Shown here: positions 54,466 through 62,337 of the stretch, piece by piece
Position numbering within the stretch: the first letter of the stretch is position 1
Layout: every line of letters starts with the position of its first letter
DNA from: Thermatribacter velox
GTDB lineage: Bacteria; Atribacterota; Atribacteria; Atribacterales; Thermatribacteraceae
Length of the DNA: 64,000 nucleotides
NCBI RefSeq assembly: GCF_038396615.1
Contig: NZ_CP121689.1
Span: 1,686,001-1,750,000, forward strand
Reading direction: 5' to 3'
Position numbers and translations under genes: made by a program
The notes under the pieces: generated by a model
The model's database searches: none
What the model saw: only the letters and a program-made list of their open reading frames with translations
Told to the model about the DNA's origin: nothing

Positions 54466-55515
54466 CTACCCTTTCTGGAAAGTATTTCTAATCACCACCT
54501 CACATTTCAGACGTACTTCTCTCTTGGCCCTTCCCTCCTTTTTCTCCTGGATTTTTTCAAGAAGTAAAGAAGCAGCAGTTTCTCCTATATCCCACGAAGG
54601 TTGAACACAGCAGGTTAAAAATGGTTCAATTACCGGAGTCCACTCGATATCATCAAAACCTACCAATTCGATATCTCCTGGAATTCTCACCCCCTTCTCT
54701 CTACAACCTTCCAGAAAACCCACCGTCAAATTGCCACTCGCCAAAAAAACTGCCTCTGGCGGAGAATCGAGCGATAATAGATAGTTTGCTCCTTCAAGAC
54801 CAGTTCTTTTACCAAGATTTTTGCCTTCAAAAATGTACCGTTCATCCACAGAAACAGCGTATTCTTTCAAAGCCTTAAAGAAGCCACTTCTCCGCTCCCG
54901 TGCAGTTAAAATCCGAGAATCACCGTTTACCATGGCTATCCTACGGTAACCTTTCTTGAGAAGTAGTTCGACAAGTTGAAAGGAAGCCTCTTCGTTGTTA
55001 ACTCCTACAAAATCAACGTTCATACCTGAAGGGTAGGTGTCTACAAAAACACAGCGTTCCTCCAGGAAATTCATGATCTGAGGACTTATAGGGAGTTCTT
55101 TTTCATTAATTTCGTTAATGCAGGTGGCAATTATAACCCCTCCTACCATGCTCTGGAGCATGCTTTCAATCAACTCCAACTCCCTTGCCGGGTCACCGTA
55201 GCTACAACCCAGAAACATCTGGTAGCCATTTTGAGAAAGAGTGTATTCAACAGCACGGATAACTCGTAGCCAGAAAATACTGTGAAGCTGAGAAGTCACA
55301 AAGCCAATTACCTGAGAATTGCGCGAACGCAGGGTAGAAGCCAGAGCATTTTTTTGATAACGCAAAGTTTTTACCGCCTGAAGTACCTTTTCTTCGGTCT
55401 CAGGGGTTACCCTTTTGGTTTTATTAAGCACGTGAGAGACGGTAGCCGGAGAAACCCCAGCCAGACGTGCTACATCGACTATGGTGGGTTTGGAATCTCT
55501 GGACTCTTTCTTCAT
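54466..55515 (-). CDS. LacI-family regulator of the URO-D/ABC cluster
   Basis: A 349-residue LacI protein. DNA-binding domain TIVDVARLAGVSPATVSHVLNKTKRVTPETEEKV is followed by a periplasmic-binding-like sensor (RNSQVIGFVTSQLHSIFW, ELVGFDDIEWTPVIEP). ATG at 55515 with AAGGTGA upstream is preferred; one at 55539 is possible. Located second in the cluster, it probably acts on the operators at 56585-56601 and 56745-56760, with a sugar-like inducer. Confidence 0.88.
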   Translation of the reverse strand: MKKESRDSKPTIVDVARLAGVSPATVSHVLNKTKRVTPETEEKVLQAVKTLRYQKNALASTLRSRNSQVIGFVTSQLHSIFWLRVIRAVEYTLSQNGYQMFLGCSYGDPARELELIESMLQSMVGGVIIATCINEINEKELPISPQIMNFLEERCVFVDTYPSGMNVDFVGVNNEEASFQLVELLLKKGYRRIAMVNGDSRILTARERRSGFFKALKEYAVSVDERYIFEGKNLGKRTGLEGANYLLSLDSPPEAVFLASGNLTVGFLEGCREKGVRIPGDIELVGFDDIEWTPVIEPFLTCCVQPSWDIGETAASLLLEKIQEKKEGRAKREVRLKCEVVIRNTFQKG

Positions 55516-55523
55516 GGAAATCT

Positions 55524-56567
55524 TCACCTTACTCTCCATTTCTTCACTTCATCGAAATAAGCGAACATGTTTTCAAGGGGTATGTTGTGGGGAAGGTGAC
55601 CGGTGCAGTTGATAATGTATCCAGGGCAATCACGAGCAGCTAAAACCGAACGCTGAACCTCACATCTTACTTCTTCCGGAGTGCCAATCGTCAATACCCG
55701 GGAATCAATGTTGCCAACCAGGATTTTCGAATCCCCAAACTTTTTAACCATCATTTCCATGGAAACCGAAGACTCAAAAATGAAACCGTCTGGCTTTTGC
55801 TCGGCTATAAGGTCCACAAGCGAGGAATAGTTACCATCTGAACAGAAAAGGACCTTTACCCCCTTTTCTTTAAGAGGTCTCCAAAGTTCTCCATAACGGG
55901 AGATAATGTTTTTCTCGAGCCAGCGAGGTGAAAAAATGGGTCCGGAAGCCATAGCCAAATCGTCATGGCTTATAAAAAGCTCGACACCTTCAATTTCCGC
56001 ATAGGCTTCAAAGTCCCGCCTGGAAACTTCAAAAAATTCCTGCATTATTTCTTCAAAGTGACCTGGTTTCGACGCAGCCGCTTCCATGAACAGTTCCCAG
56101 CCAAAGGTTTCCACTCCCCACATAAAAAGAGTGGTATAAATACCCCCAGGAACCAGAGCTACTCCTTCCCACATTCTATTTTGTTCACGCCATTCTCTCT
56201 CCAATTCCTGCTTTCTCTGTTCCTTGGTCTTGGAGTGTGCTTTAAGCGGAGAATAATTTAAAACCTCTTCCACACTTTCAAAGGGTGGTTTCCTCCAAAT
56301 GCTTTCTCCACTACCCCAGGGAGTTTTTTGATACACTGCTTTCTTTTCCTCTTCTTCCGGAAAATCCACTGAAGCAGTATGCCACACCAGGTTGATACCC
56401 AGCTTTCTATAAGTCTCTACCAGGCTCTTTTCGGGCTCTTCATAGGGGTCGATGCCACTCACTTTTCTTTGAAATTCGGGATGAGCAAGGTATTCAAGTT
56501 GAGGAATGAGAGCAGGTTTTTCAAGTCGCATAGCCTTTCTTACATCCTCAACCGATGCTTTCAGCAC
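55524..56567 (-). CDS. URO-D/MtaA-fold protein, copy 3
   Basis: A 347-residue superfamily member and first gene of the cluster. N-terminal SVEDVRKAMRLEKPALIPQLEYLAHPEF; the metal-site region reads KVLFCSDGNYSSL (CSDG rather than HSCG); ends INCTGHLPHNIPLENMFAYF. GTG start with AAAGGAG nine bases upstream. Its active-site residues differ from the other two copies, suggesting three steps or substrates rather than redundancy. Confidence 0.75.
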   Translation of the reverse strand: MLKASVEDVRKAMRLEKPALIPQLEYLAHPEFQRKVSGIDPYEEPEKSLVETYRKLGINLVWHTASVDFPEEEEKKAVYQKTPWGSGESIWRKPPFESVEEVLNYSPLKAHSKTKEQRKQELEREWREQNRMWEGVALVPGGIYTTLFMWGVETFGWELFMEAAASKPGHFEEIMQEFFEVSRRDFEAYAEIEGVELFISHDDLAMASGPIFSPRWLEKNIISRYGELWRPLKEKGVKVLFCSDGNYSSLVDLIAEQKPDGFIFESSVSMEMMVKKFGDSKILVGNIDSRVLTIGTPEEVRCEVQRSVLAARDCPGYIINCTGHLPHNIPLENMFAYFDEVKKWRVR

Positions 56568-56584
56568 TAAAAATTACTCCTTTG

Positions 56585-56629
56585 TAAAACGTTTTTCCAA
56601 ATTTTACCACCATTTTTCTGTCTCGTCAA
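56585..56629 (-). promoter_or_regulatory. sigma70-type promoter with overlapping LacI-type operator
   Basis: On the minus strand TTGACG (56624-56629), 17 bases, TAAAAT (56601-56606). Immediately downstream lies TTTGGAAAAACGTTTTA (56585-56601), the half-site pair AAAACG/CGTTTT typical of LacI-family operators. A repressor here would block transcription start. Confidence 0.82.
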
Positions 56630-56744
56630 TCATGGGTTTGTTTTTTCAGGATTTTTAAAAGGGCTATTCAAGGCAAGTCGCTGGTTCCAGAACCCCAAAA
56701 TATCTAAAAAAAGAGGCTAAAAGAAAACTCGAAAAGGTATTTTA

Positions 56745-56760
56745 GGAAAACGTTTTTCCA
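56745..56760. promoter_or_regulatory. second LacI-type operator
   Basis: GGAAAACGTTTTTCCA is nearly palindromic and repeats the core of the promoter operator 160 bases upstream. Two spaced sites would allow DNA looping by a tetrameric repressor. Confidence 0.7.
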
Positions 56761-56874
56761 AATGACCAGAAAAAGGTCACCTACTGGAAGCCCTTTGCTC
56801 GTAGTGAAGCTTTAAAACGGAGTTTCCTGCAAGCACACCACAAAACCCAGAGAATTGGCCATAAACCGGAGCGC

Positions 56875-57657
56875 TTATGCTCTCCTATCTTCCTCCACCA
56901 GCTCAGCACCAATGATCAGGCTGGTTATTTCTTCAGGAGTGGTCTCTTCTCGCAAGCGCTCCCCAACTTTCTCACCGCGACGCAGGACAACCATGCGATC
57001 AGCCACCTGGAAAACGTCGTAGAGTTGATGGCTGATTATGATTATTGCCACTCCCTGTTCCCGAAGGGTGCGGATGAGGTCCAGAACCTTGCGTTGTTCA
57101 GCAACGCCCAATGCGGCAGTGGGCTCGTCCATGATGAGCAGCTTAGCATTCCAGTAAATAGAACGTGAAATGGCTACCGACTGCCTCTGGCCACCCGAGA
57201 GGTTCTTGATCTTGCTCTTGAGTGAAGCGATTTCAATACCCAGGCGGTCCAGAATCTTCCTGGATTCTTCAAGCATATAGTCATGGTCCAGGACAGAGAC
57301 CAGGCCCAGCCACTTTTTCAGCTTCTCTCTGCCCAGAAAAATGTTAGAGTACACATTCAGGTTCTCAGCCAGTGCCAGGTCCTGATAAATGGTCTCAATA
57401 CCCAGCCGGATGGCGTCCATAGGGTTCTGGATTTTTACCTCTTTTCCTTCAAAGAAAATGCGCCCTTCGTCAGGCCGGTACACCCCGGATATTACCTTAA
57501 TCAGCGTCGACTTGCCCGCTCCGTTGTCCCCGAGAAGAGCAACCACCTCTCCGGGATACACTTCCATACTCACCCGGTTCACCGCTACCAGACCGCCAAA
57601 GCGCTTGACAATGTCCCGCACTTCCAGAAGAGGTTTTCTCTCCTCCACTGCCTTCAA
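56875..57657 (-). CDS. sugar ABC transporter ATPase (single-domain, ribose/fructose type)
   Basis: A 260-residue ATPase: Walker A GDNGAGKST, EGIETIYQDLALAENLNVYSN-like segment (IETIYQDLALA), signature LSGGQRQSVAISRSI, Walker B LLIMDEPTAALG, H-loop IISHQ. Unlike RbsA it has one ABC domain, as in FrcA-type systems, so it likely works as a dimer. TTG start overlaps the permease stop; a GTG at 57648 is also possible. About 300 bases of promoter region lie downstream on this strand. Confidence 0.88.
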   Translation of the reverse strand: MKAVEERKPLLEVRDIVKRFGGLVAVNRVSMEVYPGEVVALLGDNGAGKSTLIKVISGVYRPDEGRIFFEGKEVKIQNPMDAIRLGIETIYQDLALAENLNVYSNIFLGREKLKKWLGLVSVLDHDYMLEESRKILDRLGIEIASLKSKIKNLSGGQRQSVAISRSIYWNAKLLIMDEPTAALGVAEQRKVLDLIRTLREQGVAIIIISHQLYDVFQVADRMVVLRRGEKVGERLREETTPEEITSLIIGAELVEEDRRA

Positions 57658-58727
57658 CCTTCCTTTCTGTGCTCTTCCAGGAAAAACTGGTCAATCAAAA
57701 CCGCCATGACCAGGATGATACCTACCCAGATGTACTTATTATAGGTGGGCAACCCCCGGTTTACCATTCCCGTCTCCAGAATCCCGATGATCAGCGTTCC
57801 CAGTATGGAACCAATCATGGTCCCGGTGCCCCCGTAAAGGCTGGCTCCGCCGATTACCACTGCAGCGATTGAGTCCAGCATTCTGGCTGCACCTGCATCA
57901 GCTCTCCCGGTAACGAAACGCAGGGTATACATCACTCCACCAAGCGCTGCAAAAAACGAGGAAATCATGTAAACCTTGATTAAGTGGCGCTCTACGTTGA
58001 TGCCTGCCCGGCGGGCGGCATCGATGTTTCCTCCGATGGCATAGGTGTGCTGGCCAAACTGAGTCCGGGAAAGCAGAAAGGCAAAGACCAGAACCACCAG
58101 AAGTGCGAAAAAGAAAACGTTGGGAATAAGGGGAATCAGTTCTCGTATCTCGGCCCTACTGATGCCTTGAGGAGGACTCAGCCAGGTAAGCGCTTTCCCT
58201 GGCAAATAATACAGGAGATAGCCGTTACCGATAAAGCCCACCATTTTGGGAAGGTTGGCTATTGGGACATTACCACTTATAATCTCGGCAAAACCATAGG
58301 CGATACCATACATCCCGAAAGTGGCAATAAAGGGTGGAACGCGCATCCTGGCTACCAAAAATCCGTTGACAAAACCTGGTAAAAGCCCGATGAGCAGGCA
58401 ACCACCAATCCCCAGCAAGATAGCCAGCGGCTCGGCCAAACCCAGGGCCTGCAGAGTAACCATGATTTTGGCACACACCACACAGGAAAAACCCATCACA
58501 AAGCCCACTGAAAGGTCAATCCCACCGCTTATGATTACAAAAGTTTCCCCAGCAGCGAGCAAAAGGATGGTGGTGGAAGCAACCAGGATGTTCTGGAAAT
58601 TCCTGGCACTGAAAAACCCCATACCGGTAAGACTGAAGAAAGCAGCTTCACCGATCAGGAAGAAAAGGATCCAGTACCTGCCAAAGGTTTCCAGCCAGTG
58701 CTTTTTCCGAACGCTCAGAATCTGCAC
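57654..58727 (-). CDS. ribose-type ABC permease, first copy
   Basis: A 357-residue RbsC-like permease with ~10 membrane segments: VIISGGIDLSVGFVMGFS, VPPFIATFGMYGIAYG, GNIDAARRAGINVERHLIKVYM. GTG start with GGAGAG eight bases before. It shares 135 identical bases with the next gene upstream (57954-58088 versus 59036-59170). Confidence 0.9.
   Translation of the reverse strand: MQILSVRKKHWLETFGRYWILFFLIGEAAFFSLTGMGFFSARNFQNILVASTTILLLAAGETFVIISGGIDLSVGFVMGFSCVVCAKIMVTLQALGLAEPLAILLGIGGCLLIGLLPGFVNGFLVARMRVPPFIATFGMYGIAYGFAEIISGNVPIANLPKMVGFIGNGYLLYYLPGKALTWLSPPQGISRAEIRELIPLIPNVFFFALLVVLVFAFLLSRTQFGQHTYAIGGNIDAARRAGINVERHLIKVYMISSFFAALGGVMYTLRFVTGRADAGAARMLDSIAAVVIGGASLYGGTGTMIGSILGTLIIGILETGMVNRGLPTYNKYIWVGIILVMAVLIDQFFLEEHRKEG
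57954..58088. repeat. 135-bp exact repeat, copy in permease 1
   Basis: Identical base for base to 59036-59170, offset 1082. It encodes the cytoplasmic loop FGQHTYAIGGNIDAARRAG and the following helix. Sequence on both sides diverges sharply, including synonymous sites. Confidence 0.95.
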
Positions 58728-58738
58728 CGCAATCTCTC

Positions 58739-59809
58739 CTATTCAAAGCCCAGCTCAGGCAAGATTTGATCCACAATCACAGCAAAAATCAGAATAGCAC
58801 CTACCGCAATGTAGCGGTAAAAAGGCATGATACCCGAAGTTAAAAAGCCTACCTCAAGAACCGACAAAATAAACACTCCCACCACTGTCTTAGCAATGCT
58901 CCCCTTACCTCCCATGAGACTGGCCCCACCGATTACCACCGCGGCAATGGCAAAAAGCTCTAAGCTCGACGCAAATTGCGTGTGAGTGCCAATGGAAAAA
59001 ATGAAAATCGACATAATTCCACTCAAACCAGAAAGAAACGAGGAAATCATGTAAACCTTGATTAAGTGGCGCTCTACGTTGATGCCTGCCCGGCGGGCGG
59101 CATCGATGTTTCCTCCGATGGCATAGGTGTGCTGGCCAAACTGAGTCCGGGAAAGCAGAAAGGCAAAGACATAAAGGATAACTCCTACAATGATGATGGC
59201 GTAAGGGCCAATACCTACCAGATCCCTCACCCGCTCATCCAAAAAACCAATAGGGCTTCTGAAAAAGCTAAAACCTTCTCCCGGAAAATAATAAGCCAGA
59301 AAACCGTTGCCAATTTCGCCCACCTGAGGCGGTAAAAAGGTGACTGGAAAACCCTTGCTATAGCGCAGCGCAAAGCCGTTGGCAATGCCATAAGTACCCA
59401 AAGTGGCAATAAAAGGAGGAACTTTAAACTTGGCCACCAGGACGCCGTTCAAAAGACCCGGTAGAAAGCTCAACCCCACTCCCACCAGGACACCACAGAA
59501 AATGGAAAAGGCAGGAGAGAAATGCAGAGCAAAAAGGTCACGCATCACTATGGCTGCAATGACCGAAACCAGACCCCGTACAAAGCCCACCGAAAGGTCA
59601 ATGCCCCCGGTAATAATGACAAAGGTCTCCGCTGCAGCAAGAAGTAACGCAGGGGAAGAACTGATCAGGATGTTGTTGAGGGTTTTAACCGCAAAAAAGC
59701 CCCGCCCCGCAAACCCAAAGACAAGCACCAGAAGGGCCAGAAATAGATAAACCCAATTTTCACCAAACCGTCCGGCTAATTGTGAATAACGCCTTGAGTT
59801 TGCAAGCAT
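58739..59809 (-). CDS. ribose-type ABC permease, second copy
   Basis: A 356-residue RbsC-like permease: VIITGGIDLSVGFVRGLV, VPPFIATLGTYGIANG, IGGASLMGGKGSIAKT. No Shine-Dalgarno is visible between the upstream hairpin and the ATG, so translation may depend on the binding-protein gene or on another signal. Together with the first permease it may form a heterodimer, unlike homodimeric RbsC. Confidence 0.9.
   Translation of the reverse strand: MLANSRRYSQLAGRFGENWVYLFLALLVLVFGFAGRGFFAVKTLNNILISSSPALLLAAAETFVIITGGIDLSVGFVRGLVSVIAAIVMRDLFALHFSPAFSIFCGVLVGVGLSFLPGLLNGVLVAKFKVPPFIATLGTYGIANGFALRYSKGFPVTFLPPQVGEIGNGFLAYYFPGEGFSFFRSPIGFLDERVRDLVGIGPYAIIIVGVILYVFAFLLSRTQFGQHTYAIGGNIDAARRAGINVERHLIKVYMISSFLSGLSGIMSIFIFSIGTHTQFASSLELFAIAAVVIGGASLMGGKGSIAKTVVGVFILSVLEVGFLTSGIMPFYRYIAVGAILIFAVIVDQILPELGFE
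59036..59170. repeat. 135-bp exact repeat, copy in permease 2
   Basis: Exact match to 57954-58088 in the neighbouring permease gene; direct orientation. Confidence 0.95.
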
Positions 59810-59820
59810 CGCAAAGAGAG

Positions 59821-59849
59821 GGAGAAACGGCGCTAAGCGCCGTTTCTCC
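59821..59849 (-). promoter_or_regulatory. stem-loop between binding-protein and permease genes
   Basis: GGAGAAACGGCGCT and its exact complement around a single base form a 14-bp near-continuous palindrome just after the binding-protein stop. No T-run follows. It is the third such hairpin after a binding-protein gene in this window. Confidence 0.8.
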
Positions 59850-59863
59850 TAAAAATCGCCTCG

Positions 59864-60847
59864 TTAATCTACTTTGTAGATGTACTGCTGTGCCTCCGGA
59901 TCGTCCACGTTTTCCCTGGTGAAGAAGAAGAAACCAGGAACGATACGTTTGGGAACTTCCTGACCCTCTACAAAGTACTTGTAGGCCCACTCGACAGCCA
60001 GGGTTCCCATCTCGTAGGGCTTCTGGGCCAACACCAAATCCACCTTGCCTTCCCGCAAGGCTTTGATGAGGTCTTCGGTGGCGTCCCAGGAAGCAATTTT
60101 CACTGCACCCTTCAGGCCGGCATTCACCACTGCCTGATACGCTCCCTGTGCACTGTAAAGATTGGTACCAAAAATACCCACGATATCCGGGTTAGCCTGT
60201 AGCGCTGCAGCAACCTGCTGCTGGGCCTTTTCCTGAATGTCCAGGCAGTACTCAACGCCTACCAGCTCGATGTCCGGATACTCTGAAATCCCTTTCTTGA
60301 AGCCTTCAACCCGTTCCACAACGCTTGACACATCAGGGTTGGTGGTCTCCACAAAAACTTTGCCCTTTTTGCCAATCATTTCAGCAAGACGATGGGCTAT
60401 TTCCACCCCACCCTGGAAATTGTCAGTCCCAATGAAAGTAAGCGGGAAAGAATACTCACTGGGCTTGGAGTAGTCACCATCACCGATGTAGGTATCTACG
60501 GTGATGATCTCTATACCACTATCATAAATGCGTTTCAGTGGCGCAATCAGAGCCTCTTTGGAAGTGGGTCCGGTGATAATCACGTCGATATCTCCGCGCG
60601 CTGCCACTGCTTCAAGAATGGGTACCTGCACTTCAGGACCCCAGGCCTTGGGGTACTCGGCCACGAAAAGCTCAAGACCCAGTTCCTTACACTTATCCTC
60701 AATGCCTTTTCCAATCATGTAATAAAAGGGATCACTGATAGCAGGACACCAGGCTATTTTGGGCTTTTTCCCTTGCGCCAGGGCTGCCACTGAGAGAAGA
60801 GAAACACCGAAAGCACAAACCAGAAGTAAAACCAAAAACTTCTTCAC
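59864..60847 (-). CDS. ribose-type sugar binding protein
   Basis: A 327-residue periplasmic binding protein with signal peptide (VLLLVCAFGVSLLSVAALA) and type I fold: IAWCPAISDPFYYMIGKGIEDKCKELG, DVIITGPTSKEALIAPLKRIYDSG, FIGTDNFQGGVEIAHRLAE, DLVLAQKPYEMG. GTG start with GGGAGGGG upstream. First gene of a four-gene importer operon. Confidence 0.92.
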   Translation of the reverse strand: MKKFLVLLLVCAFGVSLLSVAALAQGKKPKIAWCPAISDPFYYMIGKGIEDKCKELGLELFVAEYPKAWGPEVQVPILEAVAARGDIDVIITGPTSKEALIAPLKRIYDSGIEIITVDTYIGDGDYSKPSEYSFPLTFIGTDNFQGGVEIAHRLAEMIGKKGKVFVETTNPDVSSVVERVEGFKKGISEYPDIELVGVEYCLDIQEKAQQQVAAALQANPDIVGIFGTNLYSAQGAYQAVVNAGLKGAVKIASWDATEDLIKALREGKVDLVLAQKPYEMGTLAVEWAYKYFVEGQEVPKRIVPGFFFFTRENVDDPEAQQYIYKVD

Positions 60848-60880
60848 AAAAACCCCTCCCTTTCAAAAGAATTTGTTTTT

Positions 60881-60889
60881 ATTATAGCA
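60881..60889 (-). promoter_or_regulatory. extended -10 promoter of the sugar importer
   Basis: On the minus strand TGC-TATAAT (hexamer 60881-60886) lies ~35 bases before the GTG. No good -35 is seen at 17 bases, which an extended -10 tolerates. Confidence 0.6.
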
Positions 60890-60941
60890 CAGGGAGAGGC
60901 ACTGAACTGGAGGCCTGCTCCAAGTTTTTTCAACACCCAGG

Positions 60942-61118
60942 CTAAATACTCAAAATCCTGTCGGCCTCTATGATTTCTTTCGCAATCTCAGCAAGCTTTT
61001 TGTTGCTATCCCGGCTTTTGCGCTGTAGGACTTTCATGGCTTCGTCTTCTTTTAAGTTATTTCTGTACATCAAAATCCCCTTTGCTTTCTCGATCAGCTT
61101 TCGCGCTTCCAGCCTCAC
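60942..61118 (-). CDS. ANTAR-domain-only protein, 58 aa
   Basis: A GTG start that overlaps the hepT stop (GTGA) gives a 58-residue product that is almost wholly an ANTAR RNA-binding domain: LIEKAKGILMYRNNLKEDEAMKVLQRKSRD...LAEIAKEII. ANTAR proteins bind paired RNA hairpins and prevent termination, normally fused to a receiver or GAF domain. Here no sensor is attached, so it is either a truncated relic or an unusual free module. No clear ribosome site; translation would depend on hepT. Confidence 0.6.
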   Translation of the reverse strand: MRLEARKLIEKAKGILMYRNNLKEDEAMKVLQRKSRDSNKKLAEIAKEIIEADRILSI

Positions 61119-61528
61119 CCAATATAAGGCTGTATCGCATGTACAAAGTCCACAAAATCCTCTATTTCGGAAAGACACCGATAAAGCGCCTCCACATCAA
61201 TGGTTGCATATTCATGAATAAGGAGGTTGCGTAAACCCACCATACTGACCAGCCGTTGAGTAAGGTTCGAATCAATATACCCATTTTTCTCAAGAAGCGT
61301 AATACACTCAGAATAAGTAGCAGGGCTCCCCAGATTATTGAGACTTACCAGATGGCAAGCAATATCAATAACCGCCTGAATAGTTTCCAGTAAACCATAC
61401 CGGAGTGCCCACTCCCGGATTTTATCAGCGCGGACTTCTTCAAGCTTTACTTTTTCTCGAAAAAGGGAAAGCTCTTTGATATTTTCTTCCAGTCGCCTGA
61501 TGCGCTCAAGAAGCACTTCTTTTGCCAA
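61115..61528 (-). CDS. hepT: HepT-like HEPN RNase toxin
   Basis: A 137-residue HepT/DUF86 protein: KIREWALRYGLLETIQAVIDIACHL and the complete RX4HXY motif RNLLIHEY, whose Tyr is the AMP-acceptor in studied systems. TTG at 61528 is preferred, with AGGAGG six bases upstream. It overlaps the mntA gene by 23 bases. This is the only one of three such toxins in the window that looks intact. Confidence 0.87.
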   Translation of the reverse strand: MAKEVLLERIRRLEENIKELSLFREKVKLEEVRADKIREWALRYGLLETIQAVIDIACHLVSLNNLGSPATYSECITLLEKNGYIDSNLTQRLVSMVGLRNLLIHEYATIDVEALYRCLSEIEDFVDFVHAIQPYIG

Positions 61529-61949
61529 AACGACCCTCCTCAATTCTTTGAAGCAAAGCCTGGTTTAGCAGGTTGCGGAGAAACTGGGTGTCAAGGAAGC
61601 GCAAAAAGGCTTTTTCTTTGAAAGCAACAAAACGCGCACTGTCTCGCGCAAAAAGCAATTCTCCACGGGCAACCTCGAAAGCCAAAGCTGGGTTTCGGGA
61701 AGGAAGATCATTCACAATAACCAAATCAACCTCTCTTCCCACGATTTCCTCCAAGCGGGCAACCAGAAAACCGATCTCCAAAAGCGAAAATTCCTGGTTA
61801 GTAGCAATACCCAGATCACAGTCGCTACCGGGATGCGGTTTTCCGCAGGCCAGCGAACCAAAAAGGATTGCAAAATCCACAAAATCGATACTTTCCAGGT
61901 ATTCAATCAGTTTCTTACGTGTTGCTTCAGGTAAGCCCTTGGAAGTCAT
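61506..61949 (-). CDS. mntA: MntA-like nucleotidyltransferase antitoxin
   Basis: A 147-residue MNT protein with intact GSX10DXD (GSLACGKPHPGSDCDL) and REVDLVIVND (third Asp). It should AMPylate the HepT partner encoded directly downstream. ATG at 61949 lacks a strong Shine-Dalgarno. It follows the carboxymuconolactone decarboxylase-like gene by 29 bases. Confidence 0.87.
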   Translation of the reverse strand: MTSKGLPEATRKKLIEYLESIDFVDFAILFGSLACGKPHPGSDCDLGIATNQEFSLLEIGFLVARLEEIVGREVDLVIVNDLPSRNPALAFEVARGELLFARDSARFVAFKEKAFLRFLDTQFLRNLLNQALLQRIEEGRFGKRSAS

Positions 61950-61978
61950 CGCGTTTTCTAAGGTTTTTTCAAAAATTC

Positions 61979-62317
61979 CTACTTCCCCAGCTCATCAAGC
62001 GTTCTTTTTACCACCGGCAAAAAGGTAAAAGCCGGCCCTCCGCCCATGACCACACCGACAAAAGCCGCCTCCAGAATTTCTTCACGTGAGGCACCGGCTT
62101 TTTGGGCTGCCCTGGTGTGCAGCAAAACACAGTTTTCACAGTGAATAGCCACACCAACTGCCAGCGCAATAAGCTCCTTGGTTTTTACATCCAAAACCCC
62201 TTCCTGCATTACCTGCTGATAAAAGCTGTTGAAAGCTCCCAGAGAAGCTGGTATCTCTTCTTTGAGCGCACGCAGTGCCGAGCGATATTCCTCCATGAAC
62301 TGGTCAATATTCCCCAC
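61979..62317 (-). CDS. carboxymuconolactone decarboxylase-family (AhpD-like) protein
   Basis: A 112-residue AhpD-fold protein with the redox CxxC and His of the family (AIHCENCVLLHTRAAQKAGASREEILE). Members act as alkylhydroperoxidase-like thiol enzymes. GTG at 62317 follows GGGAGG by eight bases. Probably cotranscribed with the aminotransferase upstream. Confidence 0.85.
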   Translation of the reverse strand: MGNIDQFMEEYRSALRALKEEIPASLGAFNSFYQQVMQEGVLDVKTKELIALAVGVAIHCENCVLLHTRAAQKAGASREEILEAAFVGVVMGGGPAFTFLPVVKRTLDELGK

Positions 62318-62337
62318 ACAAAACACCTCCCTGATTA

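Noticed and set aside
47070-56567. haem biosynthesis role for the URO-D homologs
   Set aside because: Three divergent copies with MtaA-like motif variants in a LacI/sugar importer cluster and no other haem genes argue against true HemE.
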